Shown here: positions 36,819 through 64,000 of the stretch, piece by piece
Layout of the letters: every line of letters begins with the position of its first letter
Position numbering within the stretch: position 1 is the first letter of the stretch
Source of the DNA: Elysia chlorotica
Taxonomy: Eukaryota; Mollusca; Gastropoda; Plakobranchidae
Assembly: GCA_003991915.1 (NCBI GenBank)
Contig: RQTK01000018.1
Span: 1 to 64,000, forward strand
Reading direction: 5' to 3'
DNA length: 64,000 nucleotides
Made by a program: the position numbers and the translations under genes
Notes under the pieces: generated by a model
What the model was told of the DNA's origin: nothing
Database searches by the model: none
Seen by the model: the letters and a program-made list of their open reading frames with translations, nothing else

Positions 36819-39326
36819 GTGAGCAGCGAGCTCTAAGCCCGTAAATCTTGCACCCTTATCTGATAGCTCACCGCGGGTGGGCATCGTCTCTGGTAAGAAA
36901 TTTTATCTGCGCGACAGGAAAAGGCATGCGGGTGGAACGCGATTTATAACCTTTTTTAAACAGAAAATTATACTACAGTGCACTTGCAATATGATAATCT
37001 TTTTTTAATGGATATTTAAAAAGACAATGAAATGTGGATGATTCTGTTCGAAAAATGTGGAAAAATACATACACTCTGACCTAAAAATTTAAGTTTAAAA
37101 TGAATCATTTTGTGACAAAATGTTAATTTTAAAGCATTGTTTCAATCTTCTAAAGCATTAAAATATGACCATAAAAACTCCTAGAAATTTCACATTGTAA
37201 AAGACATGGGTTTGCTGACAAAGTCTCTGCTTTGAGATTGTGTTGTGTGCCTGGGGTTCACTAGATAAAAGGGTCTTAAACATGACAAGTCCCTCGCAAT
37301 CTCAGTATCTTCTCGTTCAGGACCTAATATAACTGGTCGACGTAGAGAAGTTTATTGATCAATGGGAGACCCATGGATAAAAAAAAAAATATATTATTTT
37401 ACTTTGTTTATGTTAGCGCAGTGTACCACAAGCTTCTTCCTCTCCTCCTTATCAATTCTTCTTCTTCTTCATCACTTACTTATTTTATATCAATAGTTTC
37501 TATCACATGCACGATGGATAATTACCATTTACATGTATTATAAAAATACTTAGAATATTAAAGAAATCTGTGTCGATGTATCGTTTTACCTTATTTATTC
37601 TATACAAAAAGTATGATATCAGAATAAAATTTACAACTATCATATCACGCTTACAACAAAAGAAAACACTGTTACATTTAGCGATTAGCGTGCAGCACAC
37701 AAAATTTATACCTTTGTAAACTAGAAAAATATACAATTCAGTTTTAAAGCAAAAATGTAATTTTTCTATGGTGAAAAAATACTTAAAAACGTATTAAAGT
37801 CGTCCAGGCATTAGACAGAATGCACCTATCCATATAAAATTTAATTTGTCGGAAATGTTTGTATTTGGAGAAAAAACTTCAAATATAAATATATAAAAAA
37901 CAAAAACAACAACAAATTCATCTGTATCATTTAAACTACGCAATAAAATAAAATGTTGAGTTTTTAAAAAATTGCCCTAAAAATCTGCACAAGCAGATCG
38001 GCACCCGCATCGGGTGAAAAGTCATAAACCTCCGTATGACCCCTCGTGAGACGCTGGTCGTTGCTGGCCGGTCAGGTTTCTGCTTATTTCTTGTTCAAAA
38101 CTAAAGTGAACGGAATCTGCATTTTTGCCGCCGTGATGATATTTTCAATTGGATACCACCCAAAGGCAAAATTCCATGATTTTGCCGCTTGCGAACTTTA
38201 AAGAAAAGGAGAAAGACACAAATAAGGTAACAGTCAGGCCAAAATCGCAGATTTCTGTGGAAGATTGTGACCATTGGTTCACATAGAAGAACATACCTGG
38301 CAATGGTCCCAGCAGCTCTGTATGATTGTTAATCAAGCCAGCTCTCAAGACTCAATGGATGGTGAGATCTAAAAATACATAATTTCTGCCCAAAAAGTTA
38401 GTGCAAAAAGAGTACAGTTCTACATTTAAAATTTAACTATAAATGTATTGAAACAGATAAAAAATGACAAAAAAACAGTGTCATATTTACACTAATGACA
38501 TACCTATCCAAAGAAAAAAAAATAACTTCAAATGACATTGCAGTGTTAAATAACAAATTAATAAACTGACCCTGTTTGAAAAATTAGGCCTGTACTTCTA
38601 CCGGTACTAGTTTTCAGGGAACACTAAATTGAAGACTGACATGATATTTCTTAAGCCGGACCCTTTTTAAATAAATATTAACTTAAAAAAAAAATGAAAC
38701 CATCAACCAAGGGAGGGCGCAATGAAAATTATGGTACTATTCCATAAAAAAAAAAAATGCAACAGCTTAGTAGCAAACCACTGTTCAACATCCAAATTGA
38801 CCATTGAGTTGGTTTTGTAGTTACAATACAGAGTGCTTGGTTTTACCAATTACTTGAAAAAAATAGTGTAATTGTAAATTTAAAATACACTAGTATAAAT
38901 TAAAAAATATGTTGTTCAATTAACTACTAAAATAAATCTCAATTACATGTATTATAAAAAAGGACTGTAAACGAGGGACCAAAATGGTGTAATTAACACC
39001 ATTGATTAATATGAAACTTGAAAGGATGGAAACAGTATATATATAAATATTTTGTTTAATTTTGTGGATTTTGGAAAATCAGTATAGTGCAATCCACTTT
39101 TTTGCTTAAAATTCAACATCACATAAATCATTATTTTGAAATTAAGACCTAAACTAGTTACCCTTCCTTAAATTTAACATTTCTTCCCAGTATTAAGGGG
39201 TTGACTATATCAGGGTTTCACCAATGATTATTATGAACATGCAATTTGCAATTTTAAACTTAATTGATAAATTTACAGAAAAAAAACAAACCCAAAAACC
39301 TCCATGACCATACCCTTAAAAGCAAT
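36819..39326 (-). other. 3' flank / possible 3' UTR of the RBM15-like gene
   Basis: AT-rich DNA downstream of the RBM15-like stop codon on the minus strand. Its proximal part is presumably 3' UTR. Several TTTATT words (AATAAA on the minus strand), for example near 37350 and 37590, could be polyadenylation signals, but none can be chosen by eye. Confidence 0.35.
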
Positions 39327-41567
39327 CTAGGCAGCGCCATTAACCACAACTACCACCAGGTAATCCTCCTTTGTGGTTTCTGGAGAGAGCTTTGGGGCAC
39401 AGCGCTGGAGAAAAGTGAAACCGAAGTCACAGGGTGGGAAAGCATGGAGAACTCCCACATCCTTTTTGCCGGCAATTGGTATAGGGGGAAGAGAAATCAC
39501 ACCTGCAGCTTCCTTCTGCTTCAGATAGGTGACTAGATTCTTGAGGGGCCGCTGCTGAACAGGGGTAGCATTATCTTCATAATTGGGCAGGGAACTTGGC
39601 ATGGCCAGCAAAATGCAGTGGCCACGAGGCCCTGCTGCCTGGATGCGCCGGCCGACATCGTCTAGTTTTGGTTGATCTAGACGTAAACGTTGTGTGATTT
39701 TAAGCACAGGCGACTCTGTGGAAGTTGGATCTCTCATTAATGTATCGACGAGGGTGACATCTCCACTGACTACATGCATTCGAGTTGCAAAAGCAGAGCT
39801 CTTTAGGATGAGCGCACCATTCCAGGCCACAGGAAGCATCTTGGCTAGATCAGAGAGAGTACGACATGTATTTTCAATGTATTCTCCATTGGGGCTCACA
39901 CCGCGGTATTCTCGTCTTTCCTGCATTCTCCTCTCATCTTCTCTTGGCACCCCTCTATCATCACGATAATCTCTGCTGCTTCGCTCAGGAGAGCGGTGAC
40001 TGCTGACATGGTAAGGCTTCATGTACTCCGGGGTGCGGGTTCTCCTTCGCTCAGGGCTACGCGCCCTGTCATGATACTCTGGTCGCCTGGATTCATCTCG
40101 GTACGCCTCAGGAGGTGGCCCCCTGTAGTCTCGTTCCCTAGACCATTCATCATAACGCGGTCTTTCTGGGGGAGGAGGCCCATCGGGAGGACGAGTGGCG
40201 CTCTCTCTCCATGGACCTGACGGACGCTCTGGTGGGGGAACAAAAGGACGATCTCGTGGCGGAGGATAATGATGATCAGGTAGACTGTGACTCCGTTTGA
40301 TATGCTCATTCTCGCCAAAGTCTAGGCGCAATCTCTTGTCTGGGCCACCCAGTGGATAGCCTCGCATTTGTTGTGTAGCAGCTGTAGCTGCATCAATACT
40401 ATCATACACTACATAAGCAAAATTTTTATTACGGGGCCATTCAATATGCTGAATAGCTCCAAATCTGTCAAATTCACGCTCAAGTGTCTCTACAGAAACC
40501 CAGGGGCCTAGACCACCCACCCAGACAACTGTAGTTGGTGTGACTTTCCCATAACCTATTTTGCACTGAAATCTTCCAATGTACTTTCCTGACATTTTGA
40601 CCTTTGCTCTGTGTGCACAGTCAAGATTTATGTACTTAATGAATGCATAAGCATTACCAGTGTTGCGTACTGGTCTTTTTATATCAACATCTTCCACCAG
40701 ACCAAATTCTCCAAAAATGTTCCGCAAATCAAAGTCAGTAATGTTTACATCCAGGTTCCCAACAAACAAAGTTCTTGTCGCTTTATCATCATACTCTGGG
40801 TCAACATGATCTAAATGGTATGGAAACTTTTCATTTTTTCTATCACTGTCATGAGGACCACTACCAGTACTAGGCGGGGGACCAGGCCTATAACTATCTC
40901 TTCCATACACTGGTCCATCAGGGGGTAAAGGCCTCCTTTCGTAAGGAGGTGGTGAATGTCTTGGAGGGTAATACGGTTCTGCTGGTGGTCTACTACTACT
41001 TGGTGGAGCCGGGCGGTTTGGACTTCGCCTTTTATTAAAGACTGGGTTTATTTTCAGTTCTCGATCAAACAAGAACTTGATACCTTTCATCAAAGCTTCC
41101 TTTGCATCTTCTGGATAGCGATAGTTTAAATAAGCAACTCGTTGCTCACCAGACATAGTGACCTTAACATTCATTTCTCCAAAACGCTTGTAGTTATCAA
41201 TGAGGCAATCCCGTAGCACCTGATCAGACACTTTGCTCGGAATGCCGCTGATGTAAAGAGACCTGTAATCATTATTTTCAGGAGCCCAGCGTGGGGGTGG
41301 CTGATAAGGTGTGCTTGGTGGATCTCCACGACTCTCGTATTGACGAGGAGGTGGAGGTCCATCATGGACAATAAACTCTGAACGGTAAGGGGGCACTGGC
41401 GGCCCATCTCTAGACTCATAGCCTCTGTGGTGACTGCTTCTTCTCTCGAAGTCTGGTGGACTCACCCTATCCCGTATCATATCCATATCGGGCCCATACC
41501 CAGATCTAGATCTCTTACTGAGAGGGGACCCATCACGATCCATGCTCCGTCTCATGGTGGATGGCAT
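39327..41567 (-). CDS. RBM15: RBM15/Spenito-like RNA-binding protein (3 RRM + SPOC), single coding exon
   Basis: The 746-residue product belongs to the split-ends (SPEN) family, short branch. RRM1 is at about 103-178, RRM2 at about 264-341 (RNP2 LFVGNL, RNP1 NAYAFIKY), RRM3 at about 345-418 (RNP2 VWVGGL, RNP1 NFAYVVYD), and the C-terminal SPOC at about 569-743, ending close to the stop as in the family. Linkers are rich in Pro, Arg, Ser and Asp (1-100, 180-250, 430-560). In animals this nuclear protein recruits the METTL3/METTL14-WTAP m6A writer to RNA, and SPOC binds partner proteins. The ATG is supported by an in-frame TAA five codons upstream and by a second in-frame Met at position 5. Lack of introns in the coding region is also seen in vertebrate RBM15. 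It is divergently arranged with the MK2 gene. RBM15 is used as the orthologue symbol. Confidence 0.95.
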   Translation of the reverse strand: MPSTMRRSMDRDGSPLSKRSRSGYGPDMDMIRDRVSPPDFERRSSHHRGYESRDGPPVPPYRSEFIVHDGPPPPRQYESRGDPPSTPYQPPPRWAPENNDYRSLYISGIPSKVSDQVLRDCLIDNYKRFGEMNVKVTMSGEQRVAYLNYRYPEDAKEALMKGIKFLFDRELKINPVFNKRRSPNRPAPPSSSRPPAEPYYPPRHSPPPYERRPLPPDGPVYGRDSYRPGPPPSTGSGPHDSDRKNEKFPYHLDHVDPEYDDKATRTLFVGNLDVNITDFDLRNIFGEFGLVEDVDIKRPVRNTGNAYAFIKYINLDCAHRAKVKMSGKYIGRFQCKIGYGKVTPTTVVWVGGLGPWVSVETLEREFDRFGAIQHIEWPRNKNFAYVVYDSIDAATAATQQMRGYPLGGPDKRLRLDFGENEHIKRSHSLPDHHYPPPRDRPFVPPPERPSGPWRESATRPPDGPPPPERPRYDEWSRERDYRGPPPEAYRDESRRPEYHDRARSPERRRTRTPEYMKPYHVSSHRSPERSSRDYRDDRGVPREDERRMQERREYRGVSPNGEYIENTCRTLSDLAKMLPVAWNGALILKSSAFATRMHVVSGDVTLVDTLMRDPTSTESPVLKITQRLRLDQPKLDDVGRRIQAAGPRGHCILLAMPSSLPNYEDNATPVQQRPLKNLVTYLKQKEAAGVISLPPIPIAGKKDVGVLHAFPPCDFGFTFLQRCAPKLSPETTKEDYLVVVVVNGAA

Positions 41568-60935
<19,368 letters not shown>

Positions 60936-61520
60936 TGGAGGCAGAATTTCTTGTGTCTCTGGGTGGCTGAATGCTATTTTGAGAAGTTTCAGTGGAAAAG
61001 ATTTATACACCAGCCTGCAACTTGGATAAACACATTACTTCTCAGTTATCTAAGAACTACTGAGTTACACATTTGTTGTCTATGAAAGCAACTTGAATGA
61101 GAAAAAGAGAAGGATTTGAAAGTTTTTGTCAACAGTGAAATAATTGATACCAGTGGTTTATTAAAATATTACTGAAACCCTACAAGTGTCGCTAGTATTC
61201 AGTGTGTGGTGTTGGGCTATATTTGGTGATTTATATAGGAGTCATTAAATGGACTTGGAGGCAGCAAAAATTTGTTCTAAACCCATAAAATCTATTTACT
61301 TTTTGAAAGCAGAAAGGGTCTAGAAAATTTTGAGGTGGTTTGTATTTCTGTACATGGTTTTGTGATCTTTCAAATTTTTATCCTGAAAAATATTTGCTTT
61401 GTCATTAAATAACTTGGAAACCAACATGTTTAGCTTCAAATATTAAGAGTAAACATTGTAGACAATTTATTCAGCTTTTAGAAAATAGGTCTAATACCCT
61501 CACATAAAAAATAAACCAAC
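60936..61520 (+). other. MK2 3' UTR (end estimated)
   Basis: Follows the stop codon. ATTAAA near 61403 and AATAAA at 61510-61515 are candidate polyadenylation signals, and another AATAAA lies near 62152. Confidence 0.5.
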
Positions 61521-61689
61521 TGTAGCAGATTCATGCAACAGAAAAGACTCAAACATGAACTTCAACAATGACCCTGAGTTTTCTCTCGGACTATTGCAAA
61601 CACAGATAGAATGACTTGTAAAAACCATGCAGAGGGGGAGATTGGGTAATGAGCTGGCATGGTCATGTTTCAGATCTCTTTATCAACTA

Positions 61690-62253
61690 GATGTTCAGGT
61701 CTCTTCATCAGCTAGATCTACATCTAGATCCAGATCTTCATCCCGGTTTCTATCTACTTTTGACTCTACTGTCCTGGCATTGGCTCACTAGGTCCAGATC
61801 TAGATCTAAATACTGGCTTTTTGTCTTTGCTGTCACTACTAGATCTACTACCACTATTATCACTATCAATATATCAAAAATCATCATCACTCTCAACATC
61901 CAAGACATCTAAAACTTGCTCTCGAGTAAATAATTTCATTCTTGATGGGCATGCTCCTTAGATATTGTTAGAGATCGTGGCTCCCAAGAGAAAATAGAGT
62001 GTCAAAAGGTGAACAAAAAAATGAGCTGAAAACAGCTGTTATTCTTGAAATCTGCATTCAAAACAACACTGGAAGGAGGTGGAACTCTTCTTTATTTGTA
62101 TTGGAATAGTTTCGATTTTTGAGGCAGTGTACAGAAGGTTTAGTCACCATAAAATAAACCCTCAGTTACCGTCGATGGAGATCATACGGCCGTATGCTCT
62201 ACACAAGCGATCTATCGGTAGATTTAATAGATTGTAAACACTTCTAGGGTTAA
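61690..62253 (-). mobile_element. Second piggyBac-like remnant
   Basis: On the minus strand, starting from TTAACCCTAGAAG at 62253, comes a frame with FTREQVLDVLDVESDDD, one stop, then DSDNSGSRSSSDSKDKKP. This is again an acidic N-terminus of piggyBac type. The far terminus was not found and no catalytic domain is present. Its TAGATC words encode RSRS. Confidence 0.45.
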
Positions 62254-62829
62254 TGTGCTTTATAAAATTTAGTAGGTTAACAAATTTTTTGCACAATTTT
62301 CTAGTAGCCGTTTTCTACCATCAGTTATGTTTTGTTATTCTTTAAGATGCTTTTGAATAGGAGCTGACTGAGAAGTACATAGAAGCAGCAAATAGTATCT
62401 GTGAAATTGTTTTCCATTTTGAAATAATTTATGAGAGAGTTTTAAGCAAGAGTTCCAATGAATCCTTCCACATGTTCCTCTACAGCTTTGTGTATGTGTG
62501 TTTCAATATCTAGTTTCCTGGGTTGTTTTTTTTAAAAAGCAAATTCGTGTTGTTGTTTTTTCCCCATTTTAATTTAATTATAGCCAGATGTTTGTCATCT
62601 GCAAATTTCATGTGTTTTATTGCTGTGAGCATTATGAAACATAGTTCTAAGAATTGTTCAAGGCGTAAGATAATTTTTTGCACAAGGTCTTCGCCTGTTT
62701 TTGTTTTGATACATTTCTCATCTTTGGGATTTTATTTAGAATATATCACAAAACTCCAGACTTATTTTCTTTATAACTAAGCTTTTCAATAATCTCTGTT
62801 TCTTTTAGTGTTGTTTCCCTCCTTATCTC

Positions 62830-62832
<3 letters not shown>
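62254..62832. other. AT-rich flank
   Basis: No gene recognised. Confidence 0.4.

Positions 62833-62833
<1 letters not shown>

Positions 62834-62880
<47 letters not shown>
62834..62880. repeat. (TC)n microsatellite
   Basis: Nearly uninterrupted CT run, followed by a short TA run. Confidence 0.95.
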
Positions 62881-62884
<4 letters not shown>

Positions 62885-62892
62885 ATATATAT

Positions 62893-63105
62893 CTGGAAAA
62901 GGTCCCGAGTTCGAATCCTGGCTGTTGCGTTCCCTACTGGTTGGGTCGGTGTCAGTATACTGTGACCGGCTGAGACAGGAGTCATGGTATCCCCGCCCTG
63001 TCTCGTGTGTGGCAGCACATACAATTGTCAGACGTCCGTCTTGGGGCCCATCCACAATATAGCCTATATAGTGCTGATGTTAGACGTTAAAACCAACTCA
63101 ACTCA
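62893..63105 (+). repeat. tRNA-derived SINE, best-preserved copy
   Basis: A classical B box (gagttcgaatcc) is followed by 'ggttgggtcggtgtcagtat', 'gaccggctgagacaggagtc', 'ggcagcacatacaattgtca', 'gacgtccgtcttggggccca', 'tccacaatatagcctatata', and a tail 'gttaaaaccaactcaactca'. The A-box half may be lost next to the CT/TA microsatellite. Confidence 0.8.
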
Positions 63106-64000
63106 TCTCTCTCTCTCTCTCACTCTCTCATCATTGACTTTCTCTAATCTTTGTCAGCTCCTTTTCTCTTCCTGTGACAACTGTCGACAAAAAGCTGCAT
63201 GCTGTAATTTTAGAGCACCTTGTCCTTTAATCAATTAATGGATGTGAGGGTTGAAGCCTGCTGTTTATATGTGGTGTGCAGTGTTACCCATGCTGTTGGC
63301 AGGAATGTAGTATTTTGGGAAATTGGATTTTCAAAGTCACCCCAATTGCTTGAAATTCAAGATTGCAATAGCTGGTATGTTTTTAATTTATTTGCTTTAT
63401 ATTATAATAGGTAATTAAAAATAGTTTTTTTAAGAATACAAAAAACTTTTGGTGAGACTTTACTTTTATAAGTACATAACAAATTATAAATGCCCCTGAG
63501 ATCACAAAGTCACATCTAACTTATGGAAAGGGTTAACTTGCATTATTGATTTACCTAACCCTTTTATATCCATTTGATATGCATGTATATAGTTATCAGT
63601 ACTTGAATTGGTTGTTTAGTCTAAGAGGGAAATACATTTTTGTTCAACTCCTGTTCTTAAAAATCGTTAGTAGATACAGAGTTAATATATTCATGATCAT
63701 TTTGTCTGAATGCATTGTACCAACCAACCTTTGTTAACATGTTTTGTTGTCATGGTGAGCTTTATATGCACAAAAAAAACAACAAGTCTAGTGTCAATTT
63801 GTGATCTTGCTGTTAAGAAGTTCTGGTGAACCTCATATTTTTGTAAACACTGCCAAGTTTTTGATTACCATCTGCACATTCTGTATAGAATATTTGGATC
63901 AAGTTAAGACAAAATAGTGGACCTAACTGTTCACCAGTGTGGATAATATAAAACATTCCTAGCAAACTAAATTTAATATCAATATTCTATTCAAGTAGAC
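63106..64000. other. Gene-free right edge
   Basis: A CT-rich tract at about 63106-63128, then AT-rich DNA with no recognisable gene. Confidence 0.4.

Noticed and set aside
38145..38348. Minus-strand ORF with a donor-like site at CCAG|gtatgt
   Set aside because: Starts from a non-ATG codon directly after a stop; all frames from the nearest acceptor hit stops.
39694..41419. Several ORFs overlapping the RBM15-like gene on both strands
   Set aside because: Shadows of the long RRM/SPOC frame; none has family features.
62746..63062. ORFs over the CT repeat and SINE
   Set aside because: Low-complexity and SINE-derived frames on both strands; not genes.

Overview
Eukaryotic nuclear DNA from an animal. 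The window is AT-rich and intron-containing. The two host genes are animal-type, and the rest is dense with degraded retrotransposons, tRNA-derived SINEs and DNA-transposon remnants. The protein sequences and the repeat style (scattered TACATGTA and TAGATC words, RTE-like LINEs with a craniofacial-development-protein-2-type endonuclease) suggest a lophotrochozoan, probably a gastropod mollusc. The species assignment is inference. || Host genes: (1) On the minus strand at 39327-41567 lies an uninterrupted 746-codon gene for an RBM15/Spenito protein (three RRMs plus a C-terminal SPOC domain), an adaptor of the m6A mRNA methyltransferase complex. (2) On the plus strand, ten coding exons from 42253 to 60935 encode a complete 355-residue MAPKAPK2/3-type kinase (MK2), the p38 effector kinase. 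I assembled its exons from splice sites, reading phase and family conservation. The two start codons face away from each other across 685 bp, so that interval is probably a shared bidirectional promoter. No functional link between the two proteins is implied by this. || Layout: 1-9442 is a graveyard of LINE copies (endonuclease at the left edge, RT fragments on both strands). It contains a nearly identical duplication in which two non-adjacent source blocks are fused in swapped order. 9443-21968 holds SINE copies, microsatellites, an inverted-repeat element (about 11.5-12.35 kb) and TAGATC-rich stretches. 21969-27754 holds two copies of a long DNA element ending in CAGACCTGCCAAC, the second interrupted by another element with 14-bp terminal inverted repeats. 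27755-39326 is AT-rich intergenic/3'-flanking DNA with no convincing gene. 39327-60935 holds the two host genes; the MK2 introns carry a broken LINE (intron 2), a piggyBac-derived MITE with TTAA ends (intron 4) and a hAT-like transposase C-terminus between direct repeats (intron 8). 60936-64000 is 3' flank with another piggyBac-like remnant and a SINE. || Most notable points: the block-swapped duplication, best explained by reinsertion of a circularised segment; a three-hairpin cassette found at two places with the same architecture but different stem sequences; a possible 51-nt in-frame cassette exon in MK2; and the TTAA-flanked piggyBac MITE.
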